34,887 nt of DNA from an uncultured Croceitalea sp. (lineage in GTDB: Bacteria > Bacteroidota > Bacteroidia > Flavobacteriales > Flavobacteriaceae). The notes under the pieces were generated by a model. It was not told where the DNA came from, made no database searches, and worked only from the letters and a program-made list of their open reading frames with translations. Of this stretch, positions 24,630 to 32,176 are shown one piece after another; position 1 is the first letter of the stretch; the number at the start of each line of letters is the position of its first letter. A program made the position numbers and the translations under genes. Location: the NCBI GenBank assembly GCA_937926215.1, contig CALEYA010000130.1:1-34887 (forward strand). Direction: 5' to 3'.

Positions 24630-26181
24630 ATAGATCGAATTTTATTCCTTGCGCCAATGGGAGTTCGGTGGTGTAGTTAATGGTGTTTGTTTGACGCCGC
24701 ATATAGATTTTCCAAGCGTCCGAACCACTTTCCCGGCCACCGCCAGTTTCTTTTTCCCCGCCAAAAGCACCGCCAATTTCAGCACCGGAAGTACCAATGT
24801 TCACATTGGCAATACCACAATCGCTACCAGCAGTTGACAAAAAGCGTTCCGCTTCCCTAAGGTTATTGGTCATAATGGCGGAAGAGAGCCCTTGTACCAC
24901 CCCATTTTGTTGGGCAATGGCATTGTCCAATTCCCCTTCATATTTTAATAAATAAAGAATAGGGGCAAAAGTTTCTTCTTGAACAGTTTCATAGTTGTTT
25001 TCCGCTTCGACGATTGCTGGCCGCACATAGCACCCACTCTCATAACCTTCACCGGACAAGACTTCGCCCTCAATCAAGATTTTACCTCCTTCTTCCACAA
25101 CTTTTTTTAACGAGGCATTGTACATAGCTACGGCATCGGTATCAATTAAAGGGCCTACATGATTATTTTCATCCAAAGGATTACCTATGCGTATTTGCTG
25201 GTAGGCATCCATTAGGCTTTCTTTTACTTGATCATAAACAGATTCGTGTACAATTAATCTTCTGGTCGAGGTACAGCGTTGGCCGGCCGTACCCACTGCG
25301 CCGAACACCGCACCAATAACGGTCATCTTAATATCTGCGTCTGGGGTGACGATGATGGCATTGTTGCCTCCCAACTCTAGCAAGGATTTCCCCAAACGGG
25401 CAGCAACCGCTTGCGCGACTATTTTTCCCATGCGTATGGAACCTGTAGCGGAAACTAAAGGAATCCTCTTGTCTTGGGTCATCATTTCCCCAACCTTGTA
25501 ATCCCCATTGATAAGACAGGAAATCCCTTCGGGCAGGTTGTTCTCTTTTAATACTCCCGCTATAATGTTTTGGCAGGCCACGCCGCACAATGGGGTTTTT
25601 TCGGAAGGTTTCCAAACGCAAACATCACCTGAAATCCAGGCAAGAGCGGTGTTCCACGCCCAAACCGCTACAGGAAAATTGAATGCGGAGATAATCCCTA
25701 CGATACCTAAAGGGTGGTATTGCTCGTACATACGGTGCCCCGGTCTTTCTGAATGCATGGTGAGCCCATGGAGTTGTCTGGACAAGCCAACCGCAAAATC
25801 ACAGATATCTATCATTTCTTGAACCTCACCCAATCCCTCTTGGTAGGATTTTCCCATCTCATAAGAAACAAGCTTACCCAGGGGTTCTTTGACTTCGCGC
25901 AAGCGCTCCCCAAACTGCCTTACGACCTCCCCTCGCTGTGGGGCCGGCACTTTTCTCCATGCCAAAAAGGCATCGGACGCTTTACGTATCACTTTCTCGT
26001 AGTCGGCCGCTGTAGTGGTTTTTACTTGTGCAATCAAACTACCGTCAACTGGGGAATGGGAGGCTATTGCAACACCGGAACCAAAATTATCCGATCCTGT
26101 TGAGGTGCCTTCATTAATATCGGTCAACCCTAAGGTTATTAGTGCTTCTTGAATACCGAACTGCGTCGCGACTTCTGTCAT
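24628..26181 (-). CDS. amaB: Aldehyde dehydrogenase, ALDH7/antiquitin type (aminoadipate-semialdehyde dehydrogenase)
   Basis: This 517-residue NAD-dependent aldehyde dehydrogenase has catalytic Cys303 (GTAGQRCTSTRR), general-base Glu269 (SLLELGGNNA) and cofactor Lys191 (WKPSEKTP). The ends and core match ALDH7: HGLTMHSERPGHRMYEQYHP, IISAFNFPVAVWAWN and the C-terminal GGGRESGSDAWKIYMRRQTN. Such enzymes oxidise alpha-aminoadipate semialdehyde (piperideine-6-carboxylate) in lysine breakdown. Upstream on the same strand lie DUF1304 and 3-hydroxyanthranilate dioxygenase genes, so a semialdehyde of the kynurenine route is a possible second substrate. A good promoter lies 38 bases upstream and a strong terminator abuts the stop, so it can be its own unit. 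Confidence 0.92.
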   Translation of the reverse strand: MTEVATQFGIQEALITLGLTDINEGTSTGSDNFGSGVAIASHSPVDGSLIAQVKTTTAADYEKVIRKASDAFLAWRKVPAPQRGEVVRQFGERLREVKEPLGKLVSYEMGKSYQEGLGEVQEMIDICDFAVGLSRQLHGLTMHSERPGHRMYEQYHPLGIVGIISAFNFPVAVWAWNTALAWISGDVCVWKPSEKTPLCGVACQNIIAGVLKENNLPEGISCLINGDYKVGEMMTQDKRIPLVSATGSIRMGKIVAQAVAARLGKSLLELGGNNAIIVTPDADIKMTVIGAVFGAVGTAGQRCTSTRRLIVHESVYDQVKESLMDAYQQIRIGNPLDENNHVGPLIDTDAVAMYNASLKKVVEEGGKILIEGEVLSGEGYESGCYVRPAIVEAENNYETVQEETFAPILYLLKYEGELDNAIAQQNGVVQGLSSAIMTNNLREAERFLSTAGSDCGIANVNIGTSGAEIGGAFGGEKETGGGRESGSDAWKIYMRRQTNTINYTTELPLAQGIKFDL

Positions 26182-26218
26182 TTTACAACTTTTTAAAAGT
26201 GAATTGTTATATTTTTCA

Positions 26219-26249
26219 CAAAACTACGAAGAATAGCAGTGCTGGGAAA
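26219..26249 (-). promoter_or_regulatory. Promoter for the aldehyde dehydrogenase gene
   Basis: On the minus strand TAGTTTTG (26226 to 26219) matches TAnnTTTG. It is preceded, after exactly 19 bases, by TTTC, three of four bases of the -33 TTTG. The -7 box is 37 bases from the ATG at 26181. Confidence 0.6.
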
Positions 26250-26256
26250 CCTGTTT

Positions 26257-26634
26257 TTAGGGCAAATTCGTTTTAATCAGAATCCAGAGTACCAAGCCAA
26301 CAAGTGCAGGTACGCCTTGCACTACCATTATTTTTTTTGAAACGGATAATCCGCCGTATATCCCTGCTATGACCACGCAGGCCAAAAAGAAAAGGGCAAC
26401 GTTACATTGCCAATAGGTATCCGTAATACATAGTGCCCAGATGAGGCCCGCAGCCAAGAAACCATTATAAAGTCCTTGATTGGCAGCCATTGCCTTGGTG
26501 GGTTCAAAAAGGTCTTTAGGAAAACTACGGAATACTTTTTTTGCTTTTGTGGTCCATGCAAACATTTCCAACCAAAGAAAATAGAGATGCAAGAAAGCGA
26601 CCAATCCAAGGATAATTTTGGCTATTAGGATCAT
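26257..26634 (-). CDS. DUF1304 family membrane protein
   Basis: This 125-residue protein has four hydrophobic segments (about 2-20, 50-70, 75-95, 102-122) and the DUF1304 signature: FLHLYFLWLEMFAW near the start and AANQGLYNGFLAAGLIWAL in the middle. These are small inner-membrane proteins of unknown function. Its start lies 3 bases after the stop of the 3-hydroxyanthranilate dioxygenase gene, so the two are co-transcribed. The ALDH gene follows 75 bases later with its own promoter. A part in transport of an aromatic or tryptophan-derived compound is possible but unproven. Confidence 0.88.
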   Translation of the reverse strand: MILIAKIILGLVAFLHLYFLWLEMFAWTTKAKKVFRSFPKDLFEPTKAMAANQGLYNGFLAAGLIWALCITDTYWQCNVALFFLACVVIAGIYGGLSVSKKIMVVQGVPALVGLVLWILIKTNLP

Positions 26635-26637
26635 AGT

Positions 26638-27180
26638 TTAAGTTTTATCGGTTATAAATCGTTCGTCTGTAGGCATGATCTCCCCACAGTTGGAACAGGT
26701 CCGTAGTTCTTTGGAACCGTAAAAGTGCTTGAAGTGCTTCAAGAAATCTTTTTCAATATCATGCAGTGTAAAATAAGCTTCATAGAGTTTGTGATTGCAA
26801 TTATCGCAAAACCATAAAAGTCCGTCATCTACCTGCATATTCGAACGCTTACGTTCTATGACCAAACCTATGGAATCTTTATGGCGTACTGGGGAATGGG
26901 GTATTTTGGCGGGGTGTAGGTACATATCCCCTGGGCCAAGCCGCATGGTCTTTTTCTCTCCGTCTTCTTGGATATGCACCTCAATATTACCTTCTAGTTG
27001 ATAAAAAAGTTCCTCGGTCTCATTATAATGATAATCCTTTCTAGCATTAGGGCCGGCTACAATCATCACAATGTAATCCCCTGCATCTTTATACAAGTTT
27101 TTATTGCCCACCGGGGGCTTTAAGGAATCCCTATTTTCGGCAATCCATTGGCTAAGGTTAAAAGGAGCTCTAATGGCCAT
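26638..27180 (-). CDS. nbaC: 3-hydroxyanthranilate 3,4-dioxygenase
   Basis: This 180-residue cupin enzyme opens the ring of 3-hydroxyanthranilate to 2-amino-3-carboxymuconate semialdehyde, the precursor of quinolinate in the kynurenine pathway. The Fe(II) ligands are His51, Glu57 (YHYNETEELFYQ) and His95 (KIPHSPVRH). Substrate-binding Arg47, Arg99 and Glu110 are present. The second, rubredoxin-like metal site is intact (Cys125, Cys128, Cys162, Cys165). These positions are those of the well-studied Cupriavidus enzyme. It is the first gene of a pair with DUF1304. No other kynurenine gene is in the window. The identification is secure. Confidence 0.95.
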   Translation of the reverse strand: MAIRAPFNLSQWIAENRDSLKPPVGNKNLYKDAGDYIVMIVAGPNARKDYHYNETEELFYQLEGNIEVHIQEDGEKKTMRLGPGDMYLHPAKIPHSPVRHKDSIGLVIERKRSNMQVDDGLLWFCDNCNHKLYEAYFTLHDIEKDFLKHFKHFYGSKELRTCSNCGEIMPTDERFITDKT

Positions 27181-27222
27181 GATTTTTTAAGAAAGGTACA
27201 AAATCCTTCCCTATTGGAACAT

Positions 27223-27247
27223 AAAAAAGCCCGCTTGAAAAGCGGGC
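27223..27247 (-). terminator. Intrinsic terminator after the CAP-domain lipoprotein gene
   Basis: GCCCGCTT-GAA-AAGCGGGC (27229-27247) is an 8-bp GC-rich stem followed on the minus strand by six T residues (27228-27223). It lies about 58 bases past the CAP gene stop and separates it from the dioxygenase gene downstream. Confidence 0.88.
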
Positions 27248-27305
27248 AAATAGCAAACCTCAAATACTAATAAAAACACTTATTATAAATCTCGAACCTA
27301 ATTTT

Positions 27306-27809
27306 TTATTTTTTAAAGAAGACTTGGGTGTAAAAGAATTTTCCCAAACCGTTTTTCTTAATGCTTATTGCGGTGTTGTTAAAGTCTCCTTCCAACGTTT
27401 TTTTGTGTGCCGGGCTAGCCAACCATCCTTCCAGTGCATCGGCAGGGGTTGGATAATCTTTTGCCACGTTTTCCGCCACATGTGTGGCCATGGTTTTATT
27501 GGCAATACTATTAGCCCTCTCGTTGAAGTTTTTATGACTGATCATGTTATCCATGATCATAAACCCGGTATGCTCTTCAGCATCAGGATATGCGGCTACG
27601 CTAAACGTGAGTTCGTTAAGTCCAATGGAAACCCTATGGGCGTTGACCAAATCAAAAAGTTCTAGTTCTTCGTCGGTAATTAAATCTTGGAAATCTTCAG
27701 TAGAAAGGGTAATCTCTTCGAAAAGTTCTTCTTCCTCTGCTACGGTAGTGCTGGTACAAGAAGCAACCATGGTTGCTAAAATGATTATGGTTAAGTGTTT
27801 AATTCTCAT
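27306..27809 (-). CDS. CAP-domain (SCP/PR1) lipoprotein
   Basis: This 167-residue protein has a lipoprotein signal (about 1-18) ending ATMVASC, with Cys18 as the lipidated residue. An acidic spacer EEEELFEEI follows. The CAP domain (about 45-167) shows LVNAHRVSIGLNELTF, ISHKNFNERA, HVAENVAKDYPTPADALEGW and LASPAHKKTLEG. His and Glu residues of the usual CAP cleft are retained. Bacterial CAP proteins are envelope proteins of largely unknown activity. The gene is monocistronic, with its own terminator. The 288-base gap upstream (27810-28097) holds no reading frame or exact -7 consensus that I can see. Confidence 0.88.
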   Translation of the reverse strand: MRIKHLTIIILATMVASCTSTTVAEEEELFEEITLSTEDFQDLITDEELELFDLVNAHRVSIGLNELTFSVAAYPDAEEHTGFMIMDNMISHKNFNERANSIANKTMATHVAENVAKDYPTPADALEGWLASPAHKKTLEGDFNNTAISIKKNGLGKFFYTQVFFKK

Positions 27810-28097
27810 AATTCCCTTATTAGTTTTGAAATCTAACAGTAGTTGTCGTTTGCTTTGCTAAAGTAGCTTGAGCTAAGGGTGAAAACTCAAAAATATCTTT
27901 AAGCGCACTATTTTCTCGATAAGGCGCAACATCAGCTATAATTGGGCCTACAAGAGAAAAGAGAAGTAATTTTTCATCGGGAAAACGTGCATTTCATACC
28001 GTAATTTGCAGCTTATCCATACAAGTCTACCACTGGTCGATACTAAAAGAAACGTAGTTAGGAAGAACGGTAAATAATACCGATTAAAGGGAAATAA

Positions 28098-28601
28098 TTA
28101 CTCCGCTTGTCCCCCTTTTGGTTCACGGAACACCTTACTGAAGACAAAAGCACCGATGTCCCTTACAGGTTTATATAAAATGGAATCTTTTTTAGTTGCC
28201 TCATTGACCAATCCAAAGGTAGAGGCCGCACGTTCAAAGAAGATAAGCAGTGCCCCAAGAATAATAGCTACCTTAAGTGCGCCAAAAATACCACCGGCAA
28301 TTTTGTTCAATAAGCCAAGCATAGCAAAATCTGCAACCTTGGTCAAAAGCTTTCCTGCCAAATGGATTAAAAACACGATTGCGATAAAAGTGATCAAAAA
28401 GGAAGTAATCTGAATATACTTGTCTTCCCAGTCCATATTTTTGGAGAGATAGTCCCCTGCGATATAAGAAAAGTGGATTGCGCCAAAAATTCCGGCAATC
28501 AAAGCAATTAGGGAGGCCAATTCTACAAAAAGCCCGTTTTTAAGCCCTTTATATAGTCCCCAAGCCAACAAAATACCCAAAACGATGTCCAAAAAACTCA
28601 T
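28098..28601 (-). CDS. CvpA family membrane protein
   Basis: This 167-residue inner-membrane protein has four hydrophobic spans (about 3-20, 27-47, 62-84, 100-122) and the CvpA/colicin V production-like start SFLDIVLGILLAWGLYKGLK with the later LNKIAGGIFGALKVAI. Family members affect envelope stress tolerance and colicin V production in E. coli, but the molecular action is unknown. It follows a small membrane protein after 73 bases, yet that gap holds a full flavobacterial promoter, so it can be transcribed alone. Confidence 0.9.
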   Translation of the reverse strand: MSFLDIVLGILLAWGLYKGLKNGLFVELASLIALIAGIFGAIHFSYIAGDYLSKNMDWEDKYIQITSFLITFIAIVFLIHLAGKLLTKVADFAMLGLLNKIAGGIFGALKVAIILGALLIFFERAASTFGLVNEATKKDSILYKPVRDIGAFVFSKVFREPKGGQAE

Positions 28602-28615
28602 GACAGTTGTTTTGA

Positions 28616-28648
28616 CAAATATAAGTGTAAACCGTTAGGGTTTGCAAA
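28616..28648 (-). promoter_or_regulatory. Promoter for cvpA-like gene (TTTG-N21-TATATTTG)
   Basis: On the minus strand TTTG (28648-28645) and TATATTTG (28623-28616) are spaced by 21 bases. Both boxes match the Bacteroidota consensus and the spacing is within the range known for Flavobacterium. The -7 box ends 14 bases before the ATG at 28601. Confidence 0.7.
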
Positions 28649-28674
28649 GACGTTGCACTTTCGTGTGATAGTGT

Positions 28675-28941
28675 TTACTGCCCAAACAAGTCTTTTTCTA
28701 TGGCTTCCTTTACTTCGTCGCCATCCAAATCAATATCTAAGGAAAAACTGAGGTCAATGGATGTAAAGGCAATATACCCCGCACATAAAAGGGCATTGAT
28801 GACCAAAATTAAGAGTAACGGAACCCCAATCGCAATGAGGGTCAAAACAAACAAAACCGCTGCAAAAAAGATAAGTGCAGGTTTTATATGGGATACGTTT
28901 TCCTGCTTTTCAAGTACATAATGTGTTAACAATCGTTCCAT
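28675..28941 (-). CDS. Small two-span membrane protein of unknown function
   Basis: This 88-residue protein is not assigned to a family. Two hydrophobic segments (about 21-42 and 43-62) form a hairpin, flanked by a polar N-terminus (MERLLTHYVLEKQE) and an acidic tail (DIDLDGDEVKEAIEKDLFGQ). The distribution of charges and the clean spans support a real gene. It lies just upstream of the CvpA gene on the same strand. The gap to the divergent gene at 29097 holds a plus-strand -7 box close to that gene. Confidence 0.65.
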   Translation of the reverse strand: MERLLTHYVLEKQENVSHIKPALIFFAAVLFVLTLIAIGVPLLLILVINALLCAGYIAFTSIDLSFSLDIDLDGDEVKEAIEKDLFGQ

Positions 28942-29082
28942 ACTATTGTGTTTTTTGGTTAAACAGTTAAAAGGAATACCCCAAAGTAAATCACTAATTA
29001 GGGGTGTTAGAAGGCAAATTGTACCAGTGGCAACCTAAAAAGTATAAATGGACATTTTTAATACATACAATAGCTTGTGCAT

Positions 29083-29090
29083 TATCTTTG
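29083..29090 (+). promoter_or_regulatory. -7 box (TATCTTTG) very close to the start of the 118-residue gene
   Basis: TATCTTTG matches TAnnTTTG exactly and ends only 6 bases before the ATG at 29097. A transcript started here would have almost no 5' leader. No clear -33 box is seen. Confidence 0.5.
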
Positions 29091-29096
29091 TAGGGT

Positions 29097-29453
29097 ATGG
29101 CTAGAGATATAGTTTTAAAGGAACGATGGGAGCTGTTGGTCAATAAGTTGTCCGCACAATTTGCCGATGGCGACCCCTTGGAGTTGGACGGTATCATTTA
29201 TCTTGTAGGGGTACAAGAACTAGGGCAACACCAAAAGAAATATAAAAAAGACGAGAAGGTCAATTTAATGCATATTGCCATTTGCAGGCTTTTGGAACCT
29301 TACGGCTTTTATGAGTTTGATTTTTTTGATGAGGACGGATGGCCCCATTATAAGGTAAAGGAAGCCTTACCGCCGCTTAAGGCCGGGGAACAGACCGTTT
29401 TAATGAAGGAAGCGCTGGTGTCCTATTTTATAGAAAAGAACTATTTGGACTAA
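29097..29453 (+). CDS. Conserved-looking small soluble protein of unknown function
   Basis: This 118-residue protein has no signal peptide or span. It is rich in charged and aromatic residues, with segments DGIIYLVGVQELGQHQ and RLLEPYGFYEFDFFDEDGWP that look like a compact globular fold. I do not recognise a family. Its stop shares one base with the start of the next gene (ABM-fold protein), so the two are translationally coupled. An exact -7 box just upstream supports the chosen ATG. Confidence 0.72.
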   Translation: MARDIVLKERWELLVNKLSAQFADGDPLELDGIIYLVGVQELGQHQKKYKKDEKVNLMHIAICRLLEPYGFYEFDFFDEDGWPHYKVKEALPPLKAGEQTVLMKEALVSYFIEKNYLD

Positions 29454-29764
29454 TGGAAAAGGAAGAACCCTATTATGCCGTAATTTTTACAAATACCCTA
29501 ACGGACAATCACGAGGGATACGGTCAAATGGCCCAAGAAATGGAGCATTTGGCAAGGCAACAGCCCGGTTTTTTGGATTTTGAAAGCGCAAGGGGCGAGT
29601 TGGGGATTTCCGTAAGTTATTGGAAAAGTAAAGAAGCTATTGCTGCTTGGAAAGCAAATATGGACCATCAAATGGCGCAGAAGAAGGGGAGGGAGACTTG
29701 GTATTCTTGGTATACCGTAAGAATATGTAAGGTAGAACGGTCCTATACGTTCAGTCATCGATAA
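29453..29764 (+). CDS. Antibiotic biosynthesis monooxygenase (ABM) fold protein
   Basis: This 103-residue single-domain protein has the dimeric alpha/beta-barrel pattern. It opens with YYAVIFTNTLTDNHEGYGQM, then has a helix ending LARQQPGFLDFESARGE, a strand ISVSYWKSKEAIAAW and a final WYTVRICKVERSY. ABM proteins range from heme-degrading and quinol monooxygenases to enzymes without cofactor, and no diagnostic residues narrow it here. It overlaps the previous gene by one base. glpD starts about 60 bases downstream with its own -7 box. Confidence 0.85.
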   Translation: MEKEEPYYAVIFTNTLTDNHEGYGQMAQEMEHLARQQPGFLDFESARGELGISVSYWKSKEAIAAWKANMDHQMAQKKGRETWYSWYTVRICKVERSYTFSHR

Positions 29765-29800
29765 TCATCTAAAATAGCATAGAGTAGCACAGTAATTTAA

Positions 29801-29808
29801 TATCTTTG
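29801..29808 (+). promoter_or_regulatory. -7 box (TATCTTTG) for glpD
   Basis: TATCTTTG matches TAnnTTTG and lies 16 bases before the glpD ATG at 29825. It also supports that ATG over the earlier TTG at 29816. No good -33 box is visible. Confidence 0.5.
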
Positions 29809-29824
29809 TAAAAAATTGCAAGAA

Positions 29825-31495
29825 ATGAAGGACAGCATCAGATTTTCCAACCTAGATCGAAAAAACACCATAGCTGAAATGACCAAGGAAACCTATGACC
29901 TTGTCGTCATCGGTGGTGGTATTACAGGTGGTGGTATTGCTTTGGATGCCGCAGCAAGGGGTATGAAAGTAGCCTTAGTGGAAAAGGGTGATTTTGCCTC
30001 TGGGACCAGCAGTAAATCTACCAAACTTATCCACGGAGGATTACGTTATCTTAAGCAGTTTGATTTTTGGCTGGTAAAAGAAGTAGGTTCGGAACGAGCC
30101 ATTGTCCATAAATTAGCGCCACACCTGGTATTGCCTGAAAAAATGCTATTACCCCTTATTGAAGGGGGCTCCTACGGAAAATGGCTGACTTCCATTGGCC
30201 TAAAAGTGTATGATATCCTAGCACAGGTTACCGGTGATGATAAACGACAGATGTTGGATAAAAAGCAGGCCCTTAAAAGAGAACCGCTTTTGCCCAAAAA
30301 GATTTTGAACGGTGCCGGGTATTATGCGGAGTATAGAACGGATGATGCCCGTTTGACCATTGAAAATATTAAGACAAGTTTAGGTTACGGGGCCAAGGCC
30401 CTAAATTATGCCGAGGTCATGGATTTTCTGTATGATGATGGAAAGGTAGCCGGGGTAAAAGTTAAAGACGTAGCGTCTGCAAATGAATTTGAAATCAAAT
30501 CCAAATATGTGATAAGTGCTGCAGGTCCATGGGTAGATGAGTTACGTAGTGCTAATAATTCCAAAAAAGGAAAACGCTTGCATTTGACCAAAGGGGTACA
30601 TTTGGTATTCCCGTTTGAAAAACTTCCGGTAAAACAATCCGTTTATTTTGATGTTCCCGATGGGCGAATGATGTTTGCCATTCCGCGCGGAAAGATAACC
30701 TATGTGGGCACCACGGATACCAACTACAATTTGGACAAGGATGACATTAGAACAGACTTGGCCGATGCCATTTATTTAATTTCCGCGGTGAACAACATGT
30801 TTCCAAATATCCAATTGGAAATGGAAGATATTATCTCCTCTTGGGCCGGTGTAAGGCCTTTGATCCATGAAGAAGGTAAATCTGCAAGTGAACTCTCCAG
30901 AAAGGATGAAATATTTACTTCGGACACGGGCTTGATCAGCATTGCCGGGGGAAAACTCACGGGATACCGAAAAATGGCGGAAAGAGTGGTCAACCGAATC
31001 GCTAAACAACTAGAAGAAGAAGGGGTTGCTTTGGAAGCATGCAAAACAGATACAATTCCGTTGTGTGGTAGCGACTTTAAAAAGTTCAAACACGTTAAAA
31101 AGTATATGGAAGAGGTACTCCAAAAAATTGAAGCGGATGGTTTTACCTATCACGACGCTTGGTTTTTGGTGACCAACTACGGCAAACAAACGGAAAAAGT
31201 GTTGGAACTCTACCGCTCCTTTAAAAACAAGGATGCCCATTTGCGTATGATCCGTGCGGAACTGCAGTTTGGCATCGCCCATGAAATGGTCATGAACCCA
31301 ATGGACTTTTTTATCCGTAGAACGGGACGCCTGTATTTTGATATCGATAGCATACGGACGTATCAAAAAGCAATTATGGAAGACCTTAAAAATGCATTTG
31401 GTTATGACAGTGCCCAAGTCCTAGAGTTCCAAGAAAAGATGGATCACGAGCTGGAAATCCACTCTAATTTTTCTTTGGAAAGGGAGCGGGTTTAA
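29825..31495 (+). CDS. glpD: Aerobic FAD-dependent glycerol-3-phosphate dehydrogenase
   Basis: This enzyme of about 556 residues oxidises glycerol 3-phosphate to dihydroxyacetone phosphate and passes electrons to quinone at the membrane. It shows the FAD-binding glycine motif VVIGGGITGGGIALDAAARG, then the family signature SSKSTKLIHGGLRYL. Further on are SWAGVRPLIHE and ISIAGGKLTGYRKMAE, and the C-terminal domain contains LRAEL-like RMIRAELQFG. I chose the ATG at 29825 (MKDSIRFSNLDR). A TTG at 29816 would add three residues. No glycerol kinase or facilitator gene is next to it here. Its biosynthetic counterpart gpsA lies 680 bases downstream on the opposite strand. Confidence 0.95.
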   Translation: MKDSIRFSNLDRKNTIAEMTKETYDLVVIGGGITGGGIALDAAARGMKVALVEKGDFASGTSSKSTKLIHGGLRYLKQFDFWLVKEVGSERAIVHKLAPHLVLPEKMLLPLIEGGSYGKWLTSIGLKVYDILAQVTGDDKRQMLDKKQALKREPLLPKKILNGAGYYAEYRTDDARLTIENIKTSLGYGAKALNYAEVMDFLYDDGKVAGVKVKDVASANEFEIKSKYVISAAGPWVDELRSANNSKKGKRLHLTKGVHLVFPFEKLPVKQSVYFDVPDGRMMFAIPRGKITYVGTTDTNYNLDKDDIRTDLADAIYLISAVNNMFPNIQLEMEDIISSWAGVRPLIHEEGKSASELSRKDEIFTSDTGLISIAGGKLTGYRKMAERVVNRIAKQLEEEGVALEACKTDTIPLCGSDFKKFKHVKKYMEEVLQKIEADGFTYHDAWFLVTNYGKQTEKVLELYRSFKNKDAHLRMIRAELQFGIAHEMVMNPMDFFIRRTGRLYFDIDSIRTYQKAIMEDLKNAFGYDSAQVLEFQEKMDHELEIHSNFSLERERV

Positions 31496-31585
31496 ACAAA
31501 ATCATGATTGTGTTCATCATATTTTAAGATTGCTATCGGTCACATAAAATCAAATCTAAATGCATTAGTGCTTCGCAATAGAAAT

Positions 31586-31604
31586 GTTTGTTAATTTAAC
31601 AAAC
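31586..31604. promoter_or_regulatory. 19-bp perfect palindrome (candidate operator)
   Basis: GTTTGTTAATTTAACAAAC reads the same on both strands apart from its central base (9+1+9). It lies in the 201-base gap between glpD and the orphan gene at 31697, 92 bases before that ATG. It has no T run, so an operator for a dimeric regulator is more likely than a terminator. This is inferred from symmetry alone. Confidence 0.5.
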
Positions 31605-31696
31605 TACACAAAATATAAGTTTATTCGTACAATTTAGCACTTTATAGGATCCATTGTCTTTTAGTTTAGTTTCAATTATTAATTAAAACTATTACA

Positions 31697-32107
31697 ATGG
31701 CACCATCTGTTTTTATCTATCCACCATTTTTACCTGGAACTAAATTTTTGAATCCTGCCTTTAAAGCTTACATCAAGGAAATAGCTAGGGCAGCAGAAGT
31801 CTCAAAGTTTTTAAGATCTTATGTTGGGGGGTACCCCAATCCGTTGGATCCAAAAGATCCTACGGACCCATGGGGCCCATTAGGACCTTTGGTCAATGGT
31901 CCAACACCGCACCCCAATATTAATAATCTTCTTGTTGGGGAATTGGTCATGGATGCAGTATCGAGAAAGGATATTAGTAAATCCAGTTCTTCTGTTATGA
32001 ATGCAATTAGGAAGGAAAAAGTTATCCCTGAAGCACTTTCGGAATTAAGGGAAGATTTAAGAAATGTCATTAAGTCTTTAGATGAAAGGATGAAAAATTT
32101 AAGCTGA
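31697..32107 (+). CDS. Orphan protein with a period-3 proline repeat
   Basis: This 136-residue protein is not recognised. It has no signal peptide or membrane span. Residues 1-45 include a helix-like part (FKAYIKEIARAAEVSKFLRS). Residues 49-64 have proline at every third position, as P-x-D three times and then P-x-G, encoded by tandem 9-base units (31841-31888). A Pro/Asn-rich stretch follows to 76, then a helical C-terminal half (about 77-135) ending in a Leu/Glu/Lys-rich coiled-coil-like segment. It has its own long AT-rich leader with a 19-bp palindrome and a terminator after the stop, so it is a single transcription unit. Function unknown; I take it as a real gene because of the clean start, codon pattern and flanking signals. 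Confidence 0.65.
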   Translation: MAPSVFIYPPFLPGTKFLNPAFKAYIKEIARAAEVSKFLRSYVGGYPNPLDPKDPTDPWGPLGPLVNGPTPHPNINNLLVGELVMDAVSRKDISKSSSSVMNAIRKEKVIPEALSELREDLRNVIKSLDERMKNLS

Positions 32108-32124
32108 ACATCCTTCCAATCATA

Positions 32125-32165
32125 ACAAAAGAAGCTACCTCTTATCGGTGGCTTCTTTTGTTTTT
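32125..32165. terminator. Bidirectional intrinsic terminator between the orphan gene and gpsA
   Basis: A 15-bp stem (11 perfect pairs ACAAAAGAAGC/GCTTCTTTTGT, one G-T pair, then three pairs; 7-base loop) spans 32125-32161 and is followed by T residues. It sits 17 bases past the orphan gene stop and 16 bases past the gpsA stop on the other strand. Confidence 0.85.
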
Positions 32166-32176
32166 GTCATTTTTGG

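Noticed and set aside
31813-31880. Cluster of restriction-type palindromes (AGATCT, GGTACC, GGATCC, CCATGG, GGGCCC) resembling a cloning linker
   Set aside because: They follow from the Gly/Asp-Pro codons of the 9-base repeat units (GAT CC, GAC CC, GGC CC), and the frame is continuous, so vector contamination is unlikely.
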